This document shows positions 10,727-20,893 of a stretch of DNA of 64,000 bases, one piece after another. The stretch is from Cochliopodium minus (Eukaryota; Discosea; Himatismenida; Cochliopodiidae), in contig JAMYWO010000037.1 of the NCBI GenBank assembly GCA_024220525.1, forward strand, positions 143,603 to 207,602, read 5' to 3'. How positions within the stretch are numbered: the first letter of the stretch is position 1; each line of letters starts with the position of its first letter. The translations under genes were made by a program, and so were the position numbers. The notes beneath the pieces are model-generated. The model did no database searches. It was given only the letters and a program-made list of their open reading frames with translations, and was not told the origin of the DNA.

Positions 10727-11819
10727 ATGGCTGCAGAATCAAAAAAAAAAATGAAACTAATTTTACCCAAATATATTCACCTTGAAATAGTTAAAAATTT
10801 GATAATAGATGAAGTTGATCCATTCAAAATTCCCTCTCTAATCCTCAAAATGTCTTTATTAGATAAAACTTTTAATGATTGGATGAAAGAAGATGGTACA
10901 TATAATTTTCTTTTGAATTTTTTATATTTTTTTTTTTTATTAAAGAAATTCATGATTATTTTCTTCCTTAGTTGTATGGGAGATGGCATTATTTAAACTT
11001 TTGAAGATTAATAAAAATTTGAGAAATTTTAAGGTCAATCAATCAAAATGGATCGAAATCTATAAGAAATACCACCAATATTTCACAATACCAATTAATG
11101 TGGACAACATAAATAATATAAGGTGCAAGGTAACATTAGCAGGGAATTCAGGAGAGGGGAAAACAAGTCTAGTAAAAAGATATATCTCTAAAACTTTTGG
11201 AAATGATGAAGCTACTATTGGTGCATCTTTTTTAACCAAGGCTGAGGAAGTGGGAAACAAAAAATTCAATGTAAAAATTTTTTTAAACTTTTTTAAAACT
11301 TCAAATTTGGTTTTTCCAAATTTATTTAAATAATAAAAAATGATTCTTAATTGATTTTGATAGTTGGAGATATGGGATGTAGCAGGTCCAGAGAGATATG
11401 TCGCATTGCCTCCTATTTACTATAGAGGTTCAAACATTATAATAGTAGCATTTTCGTTAAACTCTTTCCAATCCTTTGAGTACCTAAAAAAGTTTTTTCT
11501 TACAAATCCTTTACTAAATATCCCCAAATTTTTGGTTGGAACTAAAAGCGGTATTCATACATTATAATCATTATAGTATTTAAAAAAAAATTATTTTTAA
11601 TGTAAAGATCTGAGTAGGGATGTAAAGTATGAAGATGCGTTATGTTTTGCAATCACTAATAACTGTTTTTATTTTGAAACTTCGAGCAAGGAGGATATTG
11701 GGGTGAGCAATTTATTCAGGCAATGTGCAGTGTTGATGTCCAAATCAAATTTAGTCATAAAAAAGGTCGAAACTCAAAGTACAGTAGTAACTGAAAGTGG
11801 ATTTTGTTCTCTATTTTAA
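10727..11819 (+). CDS. F-box-Rab-like GTPase fusion with CAAX end (288 aa)
   Basis: Four exons: 10727-10895, 10972-11270, 11364-11550 and 11608-11819. Residues ~12-65 look like an F-box (LPKYIHLEIVKNL, then SLLDKTFNDW and a VVWEMALF stretch), followed by the WIEIYKKYHQ segment common after F-boxes. Residues ~115-275 form a small GTPase close to Rab5/Rab21: P-loop GNSGEGKTS, switch I TIGASF, WDVAGPERY (family WDTAGQE, so catalytic Gln is Pro), GTKSD (family NKxD) and ETSSK. The protein ends in CSLF, a CaaX box predicted to be geranylgeranylated. Slow or absent GTP hydrolysis and a membrane-tethered SCF adaptor are inferences. The GTPase call is secure; the F-box is moderately so. Confidence 0.85.
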
Positions 11820-11893
11820 TTTATTTGACAATTAAATCCTTTTTCAAACATATTATTTGAAAATAAAAAAAAATTGAAATTAATTTGAAAATC

Positions 11894-12577
11894 ATGCAAC
11901 TCCCCAAGAGCACCAAAAGATTATGTCTTTCTATGCGCAATTTGATTTCTATCCCACAAGAAACCATTCAGCAATACGCAAATATTGCAAAGGAATTGGA
12001 TATCTCCCACAATAACATCAAAAAACTTGATTTTTTGAGATATTTCATCAATGTGGAGGTTATTGTATTGGATTATAATGAGATTGATTGCAAGGTATTG
12101 ATCCCCAGATTGGAAAAAGTGAATACCTTATGGATCAACAAAAATAGAATTGAAAATCTGATCACTTTCATCGATAAGGTGAATTCCAGCTTCCCCAATC
12201 TCAAATCCTTGTCCATGTTGGGAAATGAAGCATGTCCCAATTTCCTTAATAATCAAACTCTGCTCAAATACACTGACTATAGAAATTATGTGATAAGCAA
12301 GTTGAGGAATCTGGAAATATTGGATGACAAGAGAATCACCGAAGAAGAAAGGAATCAAGCCATTAATGCTTATGGAAATATGTCCAATAAATCTCTTTAT
12401 GATATCAGAGTTGAAACCAAGAAAAAAAAATCGAAGAAACATCAAAAGAGGAAACAGAAATTGAAAGAAGTTGTTCCCAAAATAGATACCACTCAAACTG
12501 AAAATCCCATTCTAAGGGAGCCACAAGTTGTCGATGAAGATGCTTCGTCAGAATGGAGTGATAGTTCAGATGATTAA
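11894..12577 (+). CDS. Leucine-rich repeat protein, LRMDA-like (227 aa)
   Basis: Single exon; the first ATG is at 11894. LRR units span residues 10-110 (CLSMRNLISIP, AKELDISHNNIKKLDFL, VEVIVLDYNEIDC, VNTLWINKNRIENL, LKSLSMLGNEACPN). The cap NDYRNYVISKLRNLEILDD-type segment followed by ITEEERNQA is characteristic of the leucine-rich melanocyte differentiation-associated (LRMDA) family. The C-terminal third is a Lys-rich stretch (KKKKSKKHQKRKQK) and an acidic Ser/Asp tail (SEWSDSSDD), possibly a CK2-type site. LRMDA proteins are linked to Rab effectors and melanosome biology in animals; the role here is unknown. Confidence 0.75.
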   Translation: MQLPKSTKRLCLSMRNLISIPQETIQQYANIAKELDISHNNIKKLDFLRYFINVEVIVLDYNEIDCKVLIPRLEKVNTLWINKNRIENLITFIDKVNSSFPNLKSLSMLGNEACPNFLNNQTLLKYTDYRNYVISKLRNLEILDDKRITEEERNQAINAYGNMSNKSLYDIRVETKKKKSKKHQKRKQKLKEVVPKIDTTQTENPILREPQVVDEDASSEWSDSSDD

Positions 12578-12806
12578 TCAAAATTATTTGGATTAATAAA
12601 ATCTCATTTGGATTGATACCACTACATCTCATTGAATTAGATGAATTTGAATATATATTTTACTAAAAAAAAAAAATTTTTTTCAAAAAAGAGATTATTT
12701 TATTATAAGACGTATATGAAGCTAAATTTAATTTTCTGATTCATTTTTTGCAAAAAGATGTTGCTTGTTTCATATAATCAAAAATAAAATTATAATTAAA
12801 AAAAAA

Positions 12807-15326
12807 ATGAAATTGATCATCTTTGCTATCATTTGTTTGTTTGGGATTGTATATTCCCAACAACCCATCATTGGAAATGTATATATATTTTTAATTGTGT
12901 TGATAATTTGCTCCATTTATTTTAAATTTATAAAATCCCAATCAAAATCTTTTAACATTTTTTAAAACAAAGGTCACCACATTTTCAAGATATATCAATC
13001 AAATTGGATGGGTGAATGAATCTGTAAGCATATATTCTTTATTTTGAAAAAAAAAATTTAAAAAATTTTTAAATGACCCAAATATCCTCAATTTTTAAAC
13101 AACATCTTTCTATCTAGTCAGTATTTATCACCACAGCAACTTCACAATTATGGAGAAGTTTTGATAATGGAATGACATGGACACAATTATCTAATCAAAG
13201 TCCATTTTCAGGGGAGACAGTAAGACATTTTAGAATAAGTCCAGATGGAAAAACTGTAAACAAATTTTTTTTTATTTTTCACTATAAAGACAACACTAAA
13301 AAAACATCTTGTTTTAATCAAAGATTGCTGTCACTACTACCCATTATGTATTTTTGAGTGAAGATGTTGGTTTGACATGGTCTCAAGTGAATGCTGGAGG
13401 ATCCTACTACTGGAGATTTCATCCATCTCTCTCTGGATATGCATTGGTATTCAATGTGGTTGGTAAGAAAAGGAGATTTAAAAAGATAATTAATTTTCTT
13501 TGGAGATAATTCTTATTGATCCTTTGAATATCTAATTTTAAATAAATATATGTATAGGATGTACTGGATCTTCCCAATGTTATTATCAATTGATGTCCAC
13601 CACAGATAATGGAAGGACCTTCAAAACAATAGATACATATGTGGTAAATTATTATCCTCAAATTTCATTCTCAAAAATATTAAAATAAATAATCATACAA
13701 CATAACAATAAATTTAATTTTCATTCTTTTCCTTTATAATTTTGTTCAATTCTCTTTATTGAACTTTTATTTTTGACAAAACTCTTTTCCATCAGCAACC
13801 ATATTTCACTTGGGGAAATGCTAATACAGGAGATGTGCCAAAAAACAGAGTCTACTGGTGCGCTCACTCCAAGAAAACAGGCCTCCAAACCAACAGCCTC
13901 GACGATGTCAACTATTATTATTCTGATGATTTCGGGGTGACCAAGAATCTCATCATGGAGAAGGGAGTCGCCTTTGAGATCCATCATCCATTCACCTTCA
14001 TCCTCAAATACGAATCAGGCGAAGATTTTGGATTGTATGTCAGCCAAGATTTCGTTCATTCTTTCAGAAAATCTCAATTTCCTTTTCGTGAGGAGTTGCA
14101 AGAGAACGAATTCAACATCTTGGATACCTCTACTGGTGCTGCTTTCGTTGCTGTCAACCATGGTACTCCTAGCAGCGTTTGGGAGAACTTGTACGTCTCC
14201 AATTCTTACGGTAACATGTACAGTGTTTCCTTGGATTACATTCACAGAGGTAAACAAAAAACTCTCAATCAATTAATAACTCTTCATATATAAATCTATT
14301 AAATTATGTATATTTTCGTTCATTTATAATCTATCAGAGTCAATATCATCTTATATTATCTATGTATTTAAAATTTGGATTATAATAATCATAAAAAAAA
14401 AAACAATTAATCTTTCTTTCTCTATCACTTTACAGGTCCTTATGGATTGACTGATTTCTCCATCTTCAATGGTTTGGAGGGTATCTATCTCGCAAACTCC
14501 ATGAAAATCTCCGAAATTAATTCCCAAAACCCATTGATCTCTTCCTCCATCACTTTTGGTAAAAAAAAGAAATATTCAGATATTGTTAACACAATATAAA
14601 AATTTCAACTTTTTTTGATTTATTTATTCTTAATTGAATTTTATATAGATGGTGGTGCATGGTGGGTACCTATGACTCCTCCTCAAAAAGACTCCAACAA
14701 CCAGCCTATCATCTGTTCTGGAGCTGCTTGCAGATTGAACTTGCATTATGTCTCATCTTGGGTCATGGGAGGGTTTGGTCCTTTCTATTCCACTGCTAAC
14801 GCTATCGGTTTGCTCATCGCTACAGGAAACGTCGGCGAGTTTTTGAGCTATGACAACAACAATGTAAACACTTATTTTTCACGTGATGCTGGTTTAACTT
14901 GGAGTGAAATCAGAAAGGGTGAATATTTTTTTTTTATAATTTTTTTTTTATTTTTAATATCTTGATTTTTAAAAAAATAAAAAGAATTTGAGTCATTTTT
15001 TATTTTTGCTATAATTTTTTTATTTTTTATATTTTTAATTCATTTGGACTCTAAAAATGTTGATTGTCTTGAAATAAAATACAATTTTGTTTTTATTTTT
15101 TTATCAAGGATCCACCATTTATGAAATCGGAGACCACGGAAGTATCATCGTCATTGCAGACAACATCCACCCTACCAACTCGGTTTCCTACTCTTTTGAT
15201 CAAGGTCTCACTTGGAACGACATCGTCGTCTTCCAAGACAACTACACCATTCAAAACATCATGATTCACAGTGATACCAAGTTTTCTTTCATTGTAATTG
15301 CCATGGACAACAACATGAACACCAGA
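12807..15326 (+). CDS. Sortilin/VPS10 receptor, 3' part missing (517 codons present)
   Basis: Nine exons: 12807-12878, 12973-13023, 13118-13255, 13324-13462, 13558-13643, 13796-14249, 14436-14558, 14649-14918 and 15109-15326. All are in frame. A signal peptide (MKLIIFAIICLFGIVYS) precedes the ten-bladed VPS10 propeller. Asp-box-like repeats include SFDNGMTWTQLS, SEDVGLTWSQV, STDNGRTF, SYDNNNVNTYFSRDAGLTW and SFDQGLTWNDI. VPS10 receptors sort hydrolases between Golgi and endosome/lysosome. The Cys-rich 10CC module, membrane helix and cytoplasmic tail are absent. The last exon ends in a good donor (gtataa), and the intron runs into tandem repeats and the gap at 15547. The truncation is therefore probably an assembly artefact, not gene decay. 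Confidence 0.9.
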
Positions 15327-15446
15327 GTATAACTTTATTTCATTATTTTTTGTTTTTTGTTTTTCAAAATTTTCAAATTTGATTTTATATTTTTTCCTCT
15401 TTTAAACTAAATTTTTTTTTTACTTTAAAAAACTTTTATTTTTCTA

Positions 15447-15546
15447 TTATGATTTTATTTATTTTATTCATTTTATTTATTTTATTTATTTTATTTATTT
15501 TATTTATCAAATTTATCAAATTTATCAAATTTATCAAATTTATCAA
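15447..15546. repeat. Tandem repeats (TTTATTTTA)n then (AAATTTATC)n
   Basis: About six 9-bp TTTATTTTA-like units grade into at least five AAATTTATC units and stop exactly at the ambiguous base. This is a typical place for assembly to break. Confidence 0.85.
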
Positions 15547-15547
15547 N
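15547..15547. other. Ambiguous base / probable scaffold join
   Basis: This is the only n in the window. It sits exactly at the edge of a tandem repeat, and unrelated coding sequence starts on the next base. A single-n join of two contigs of unknown true distance is likely. Confidence 0.8.
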
Positions 15548-15612
15548 GTATGAGCTCATGAAGGCTTTGAGGGAGAACAAGACTGTCACTCACTTGAAAG
15601 TTAACAATGGCA
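15548..15612 (+). pseudogene. LRR protein fragment next to the gap
   Basis: Just after the gap, one frame reads YELMKALRENKTVTHLKVNN. This is the pattern of ribonuclease-inhibitor/RanGAP-type leucine-rich repeats. After about 20 codons it runs into a poly-A/poly-T tract without a recognisable donor. It is probably part of an exon from a gene whose remainder lies in the gap, not a gene of its own. It does not continue the VPS10 gene. Confidence 0.6.
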
Positions 15613-15900
15613 AAAAAAAATTTTTTGTTTTATATTTTTATTTTTTATTTTTATTTTTTGATTTTTTATTTTTTGTTTTTTATTTTTATTTTTATTTTGA
15701 TTCTTAAATTATTATTTTTTATTTTTTATTTTTTATTTTTATTTTGATTCTTAAATTATTATTTTTTGTCACATTTATTTTAGTTTATTTTTATTTTCGT
15801 TGATATAAATATTTTTTTGATTTTTGAAATTTTATTCTTTTTTTTTCTTTTTGCAATTTAGATTTTTATTTTATTTTTTTTATTTTTTCGACTTTATTTT
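15613..15900. repeat. T-rich low-complexity block with a duplicated ~35-bp unit
   Basis: Long TTTTTATTTT-like tract. A unit containing ATTTTGATTCTTAAATTATT occurs twice, ending near 15720 and 15766. No gene content. Confidence 0.8.
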
Positions 15901-15952
15901 ATTTTATTAATTATTAAAAAGCACAAACACAAATGGAACCAAAAAATTGATA

Positions 15953-16647
15953 ATGGGATCCAACCGCTCGGGCACAAAAAAGAAACAAAAGAAAGAAATT
16001 AAGAAAATAACTAATGGCACTGATGTCTTTCGTGCCATTAACTCCCGTGACTTAGCCGATCTTCAAAAGATCATTGGTAAAAAAAAAATTAAAAAAAAAA
16101 AATTAAAAAAAAAATAAAAAAAAAAATTAAAATCACAATTGAAAATAAAAAAAAATCTAAATGAAATAAAAAATAAAAAAATAAAATGAAATAAAAATCA
16201 TTAATCATTATGTTATTATAGGTACACGTGGGATGGTGGATTTGGAGATCATAGATATTTTGGGCAACACTCCCCTTCACATCGCTTGCAAGATGGCCTC
16301 CAAGGAGATGATTTTCTATCTCCTTGAGCGTGGGGCTCAGGTCAACGCTCTCAACAACCAAAAAAAAACTCCTCTTCATTATCTCATTGAAAGGTAAAAA
16401 AAAAAAAAAGAATTTATTAATTTATTTATTATTTTTTTATTTTAAAATTTATTTTTATTTTTTGTGTAGAAACGAAATTCAACTGGCTCGCATCTTGATA
16501 ATCCAAGGCGCCAAAAAAACAGAGAGAGATCGTTGGGGAAAGACCCCTCTCGAATACAACTCTTCTTTTGCTGAACCTCTTTATAACAAGCCTGGCTCTT
16601 ATGCGCAGAATGGGGGTTGGCTTTTTCCGTTCAAAAAGAAGAATTGA
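15953..16647 (+). CDS. Ankyrin-repeat protein (157 aa)
   Basis: Three exons: 15953-16076, 16222-16393 and 16470-16647. An earlier ATG at 15933 hits a stop after five codons, so 15953 is used. A basic N terminus (KKKQKKEIKK) is followed by ankyrin repeats: DVFRAINSRDLADLQKII, then LGNTPLHIACKMASKEMIFY with LLERGAQVNALNNQKKTPLH, then NEIQLARILIIQGAKK with DRWGKTPLEY. The C-terminal 30 residues are unrelated. Ankyrin repeats mediate protein binding; the partner is unknown. The copy is short but looks complete. Spacing to the upstream fragment is unreliable because of the gap. Confidence 0.85.
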
Positions 16648-16904
16648 AAAAAAAAATTTTTTTTTTTATATTAAATTGTCAAATAAAATAATTTTTTCTT
16701 AATTTTGTTTTTTTTTTTTTAATTGACAAAAAACTCAAGGGCTTTTCTTAAAAGTGTTGGTTTTTCATTTCAATCAGGAAATGTATAGAACAAGCATCAA
16801 AAATTCTGTAAAGCAAAGGTTTTGGAATCTTCAAATACTGTTTGTCTCTCATGAAAAATGTCAAACAAAGTAAAAAAGTTTTGACTTTTGATTTGAATTG
16901 ATCT

Positions 16905-18230
16905 TCAAAACAAGAATGTTTCTCTACACTCCAACACGGGCTTCCCTGAAATTCTTTTGTTGAATTCCAAATAAGATTTGATTGTTCTCATCTCACAAAC
17001 ATCTACTGATTTGAAATAAACACTGAGGAGGGTGTGGTTGACTTGAAGTAATTCAAAGAGTTTAGAAAAATGAAAGTGAAGTTTGGGGAATTCAAAATGT
17101 TGAAGGGTATCATTAAATTTTAAGCAATCTAAGCAATATTCTGTTGTAGATGGCAATATTTTGGTAAAAAAATTGAAATAAGTTATATACTCAAGGAATT
17201 TGTTGTTCCTTAATGAATCGAACATTTTTTTTGCGCCTTCGTCTTTTAAGTCAATCCCCATGATTTCCAAATGTTTCCACTTTTTTTTTTTCAGAAAATC
17301 AGAGATTATCAGCTCTCCATTTCCACCAAAATTGTTCCTACTGATACCTAGATGAGTGAGAGACTCGTTTTTTTCGAGACCATCTTTTAAACAATCGAAC
17401 AATCCTTTATTTTCATAGCAATCTGTCAAGTCTCTTTAAAAATGAATCAAGTAATTTAACCTAAAAAATTGTTTAAAATTTTTAAAAAATAAATACAATT
17501 TTTCTAGAGATTTGGTTGATGACAACATTGAGTTCACTTCATCATTTTCCAATACATCAAGTCTATTTTTAGCTGATTTGAGAGAAGCGATCCTATCATA
17601 TTTTTTGATAGATTTAAAAAGAGAAGACAACTGTTCTTTGTTCAGACCCAACTCTTCAAAGTCCAATTCTGTTATGTTCTCGTTGAAGTCTAGAATTTCA
17701 GGGAGGTAGTTTTGGATTTTCATTCCGATTTGGTATCCTTTAAGGAGGAGACATTTCAGGTTTTCATTTTTTTTGATTGTTTCGCAAATAGATCCAAATT
17801 CAAACTCTTCATTGTTATTATCAGAACTCATACTGTTCCTATTTCTAATCCCAAAATGAGTGATATGTTTGTTTTTACAAAGGAACTCTGATATTTCTTC
17901 AGAAAATTCCATATCAATTTCATAATCTGTCAAAATCAATTCTTTTATTTTTCTGTAAGTGAGTGATCTCAATATCTTCTTGGTTATCTCCAGAGATTCT
18001 TTTTTATCAACGTGCATATTTAAATCTAAATGTTGGATCGATGTATTGGATTCGATTATTTCACAGAATTCTTCCCATTTTTCTATCATGTATTTATTAT
18101 TCACGTAGATTTTCAACCTTTCAAGGTTCTTTGTATTTCTAAGATATTTCAAAAACGATGGAAATCCTTTTTTTAGCACATTTTGGTAGTCTATGTCGTG
18201 ATATTTTTTGATCTTGTCAATCTCTATCAT
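16905..18230 (-). CDS. LRR protein, RNI/RanGAP-like (420 aa from the ATG at 18230)
   Basis: Two exons, 18230-17497 and 17433-16905. The acceptor giving LEKLDLTDCYENKG restores a canonical LRR. The repeats are of the ribonuclease-inhibitor type: TSIQHLDLNMH, KIKELILTDYEID, ENLKCLLLKGYQI, ENITELDFEELGLNKEQL, ESLTHLGISRNNFG and WKHLEIMGIDLKDEGAKK. These form curved protein-binding solenoids and carry no catalytic residue. A same-strand ORF of 43 codons directly upstream (18358-18230) is in a different frame and may be its true N terminus, with an indel between. The role is unknown. Confidence 0.75.
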
Positions 18231-18358
18231 TTTCTCGTAGAATATCTTTCCTCATCTTTTCTAAATTTTATCAAATCATTTCCATATATCACTTCTATCT
18301 CTCCACATTTAATAAGATTTAAAAAATTTTCTAAAATTTTATCTGGTGATTCTTCCAT
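18231..18358 (-). other. Coding-like upstream ORF, possible frameshifted 5' end
   Basis: From an ATG at 18358 the frame reads MEESPDKILENFLNLIKCG, then EIEVIYGNDLIKFRKDEERY, and stops at a TGA that overlaps the start of the LRR gene. Composition matches the LRR gene, and a one-base shift near 18237 would fuse them (ERYS then YEKMIEIDK). It could be a sequencing indel in AAAA, a genuine broken 5' end, or an upstream ORF. Confidence 0.45.
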
Positions 18359-18417
18359 TCAAAACAAAAATAATTTTTTCTTTTTTTTTAATTTTTAATA
18401 TTTTTAAATTCTCTTCA

Positions 18418-19002
18418 TTAAATATTTTCATTGTTAGTAATCTCTTGGTTGATGTTAGAGTGAAGCTCCAAAAACTTTCCGGCACTTTTGTTGGCCATGT
18501 TGTAAATTTGAGATAAAGATTTTCCAGAATAATCAGCGATGGCAGTTGTAAAATTAATTTTGACATCAGAAAGTTTTTTACCTGGGAACCATTCTTTACT
18601 ACAATCCGTTTTTGAATGGAATAACATTAGTTTTAGATTCACATGATTTTCGGGTATTTTATTATTGCTGCTGTTGTCAATAATTTCAACCCTGATAAAG
18701 ATGGCCTCCAATGTATTTTCTAATTCTTTATTCTCTTTGTAAATGGGTCCTACTTTAAACATGGATATCCTGTTGACATCAAATCCAACTTCACTAAAGT
18801 GTATGATATTATCGTAAGATTCTTGCATTGATTCGTGTAGATGTCCCATACTCTTTCTTATTTTTTCTTTTTTCACTTCTTCGCTATCTTGTTTATTGAG
18901 CAAAATAGAAATGTTGGCGTCGGAAGTTGTAACATAAGATTTGCTTGTTAAATGACCCGAAACAATTGAAAAAAAACTTTTTTCTTTTGAATTACTTTTC
19001 AT
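18418..19002 (-). CDS. Hypothetical protein, 194 aa
   Basis: Single exon from the ATG at 19002. The first ~90 residues are charged, with a helical KKEKIRKSMGHLHESMQ stretch. The second half has a beta-strand pattern (AIFIRVEIID, VNLKLMLFHS, DVKINFTTAIADYSG). No signal peptide, membrane helix or catalytic motif was recognised, and no family comes to mind. Composition is clearly coding. It lies 59 bp from the upstream LRR-related ORF on the same strand, so the two may be tandem unrelated genes. Confidence 0.65.
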   Translation of the reverse strand: MKSNSKEKSFFSIVSGHLTSKSYVTTSDANISILLNKQDSEEVKKEKIRKSMGHLHESMQESYDNIIHFSEVGFDVNRISMFKVGPIYKENKELENTLEAIFIRVEIIDNSSNNKIPENHVNLKLMLFHSKTDCSKEWFPGKKLSDVKINFTTAIADYSGKSLSQIYNMANKSAGKFLELHSNINQEITNNENI

Positions 19003-19107
19003 CTTTTTTTTTTTTTTTACAATTTTTTATTTTATAATTTTTTTTTTCATTATTTAATAATTTTTCATTTCTGTAATTAACCTTTTCATTCATTTATTAA
19101 GAATTCA

Positions 19108-19419
19108 ATGAATAATATTTTTTCCTTCTCATTAAGATCAAAATTTTGAAAGAGGCCAAGAAATAAAAAAATTGGTAATGATATTTTGGTTATAAATAAT
19201 AGTTTTAACCAAATTTCTTTTGAACAGGATCTATTAGAGTTCACAAATTTTTCTCCACCAAATTGTAAGAAGAGATCCGTTTAGGATTTAGTTAAAAGAA
19301 TAAGAGGAATTTCAGTTTTCATTGAATCTCAGAATAAATCCATAATTCCCTTAAAATTTAACAGTCCTTATCAAGTCCAACATTTTGATGGATCATTCTC
19401 CAAATTTTTTTTTTATTAA
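19108..19419 (+). pseudogene. Coding-like relic ORF with two in-frame stops (104 codons)
   Basis: Reading from the ATG at 19108, a 103-residue frame keeps coding-like composition (FSFSLRSKF, KRPRNKKIGNDILVINNSFN, FEQDLLEFTNFSPPNCKKR, DLVKRIRGISVFIESQNK, FNSPYQVQHFDGSFSK) to a TAA at 19419. It contains a TGA at codon 14 and a TAG at codon 59. The same frame continues on both sides of each stop, which suggests point-mutation decay, not frameshifts. No intron of normal size removes both stops. The family is unknown. It could also be two 3' exons of an unresolved gene. Confidence 0.4.
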
Positions 19420-19517
19420 GATTAATTTTGATCATAATCAAAGGTTTTTATATAAATGCTTTTGAGAACAATAATTGAAAAACAAATTGAAACAAAGAAA
19501 AAAAAAAAAGAGTTTAT

Positions 19518-20763
19518 TTATTTGGGAAAAACATCTTGGTGAAAAGACATCAACCTTTTTATACATTGGATATACTTTCTTTGGACCTCATCGTTGAGGA
19601 CATGGGGTGTAGTACCGGCAGAAATTTTTTCACGGGCAGAACGGGCGTGGATACCAACCATGGTGACACCAATAGGCCAAGCAGCATTACCGATGGCCAT
19701 ACGGAGATAAACATCATTAGCTTTTTCGTAGTTTCTTTCTTTAAGATGGGATTGGATGTCAAACAAATAATTTCTTATTTCATCATCAAGAGTCCTAAAA
19801 AGTTTTAAAAAAATTAAAAAGAAAATTAAAAATATTTAAAAATAATAAACTAGTGTTTACTTTTCTTTGAGCTTTAGGAAAAGAGGTTGGATGTACACTA
19901 GAGATTGGGCAAAAGTGGCAGTTTCTCTTTTCCCTTGGGCGGTAGATTTGACTTCAGTAGGTCTGTCTTGGAGCTTATTTTCCCACAATTCCAAAAGTTC
20001 CTAAATAAAAAATTAATCAAAAATTAAAAAAAATTAAAAAAAATTAAAAAAAATTAAAAAAAATTAAAAAAAATAATGAAAAATGAATTACAAAAAAGAA
20101 ATTGAGTAAAATATCATTTTTGTCATCAGATTCTCCTTTTGGCAACAATTCTTTCAAGAACAATTTATCTTTGGTGAAGCCGCTTTCTCCGCTCTCCAAA
20201 TTTTCCAAGATCTCTCCGAAAATATTTTGTTTCCCGCCTTCCTCTTCTTCTAATTGCTCTTCGATCTTTCTCAATCTCTTTTCCCTTTGGAAGTCTGTCT
20301 CTCCAAACAAAGTTATTGGTTCATCTCTGTCTCTCAATCTTTTTTTAACCTTTTAAAACAAATATGAGATGATGAAATCAATAAATAATCAAAATACTAG
20401 ATTTAATTTTAAGATTCTTTTATCCTGATAAAAATATCCTTCTAATTTTTCAATTTTTCAAAATGATAAATGATATTATTCATTTATCCCCATCGATTAT
20501 ATATAATCAATAAAATTATTTACCTCAGATATTTCCATAGTGCAATTTTCTTCTTCAATTTTGGTCAATGATAACAAATCATCATTTGCTTTTTTCTCTA
20601 ATTCTTCCCATTCTTTTTCTTTCTCTTCCATCTTTTTCTTTTTCTCCTCCTCGATCTTTAATCTCTTCTCTTGTTCCAAATCTCCCTTTTTCACCCATTT
20701 TCTTTTATTATCATTGGTTCCTTTTTCTTGGATAGCATTTTTAAGGTTTGATAAAAAATTCAT
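19518..20763 (-). CDS. prpf18: Pre-mRNA-splicing factor PRP18 (304 aa)
   Basis: Four exons: 20763-20524, 20349-20092, 20000-19861 and 19794-19518. PRP18 acts in the second transesterification step of splicing, helping 3' splice-site choice with SLU7. Diagnostic motifs are the PRP4-like [18 protein letters not shown] (family RLRERGEPIRLFGETD), the helical Prp18 domain with [14 protein letters not shown], and the conserved loop [20 protein letters not shown], then [31 protein letters not shown]. The N-terminal 80 residues are a charged coiled coil ([19 protein letters not shown]). Start: a GTG precedes the ATG at 20763, which is the likely start. Confidence 0.96.
20010..20078. repeat. Intronic (AATTAAAAAA)n tandem repeat in prpf18
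   Basis: Seven or so near-identical 10-nt A-rich units lie in the second intron of the prpf18 gene. Confidence 0.8.
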
Positions 20764-20893
20764 CACAATTTTTTTTTTTTTCAGAAGAATTATTAATAAT
20801 TTTTTTCAGTCATTATATGAAGAAATTCAAACAGGTTTGAAATGATATTATTTTAAAAACATTTATTATATAGTCGAAAAAAATATGTATATA

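Noticed and set aside
16089-16379. Minus-strand 96-codon ORF
   Set aside because: Antisense to ankyrin exon 2 and a T-rich intron; Phe-rich tail reflects poly-T.
19269-19288. A 20-nt intron (gtaaga...tttag) that would remove the TAG in the relic ORF
   Set aside because: Far shorter than any intron here and it would break the reading frame.
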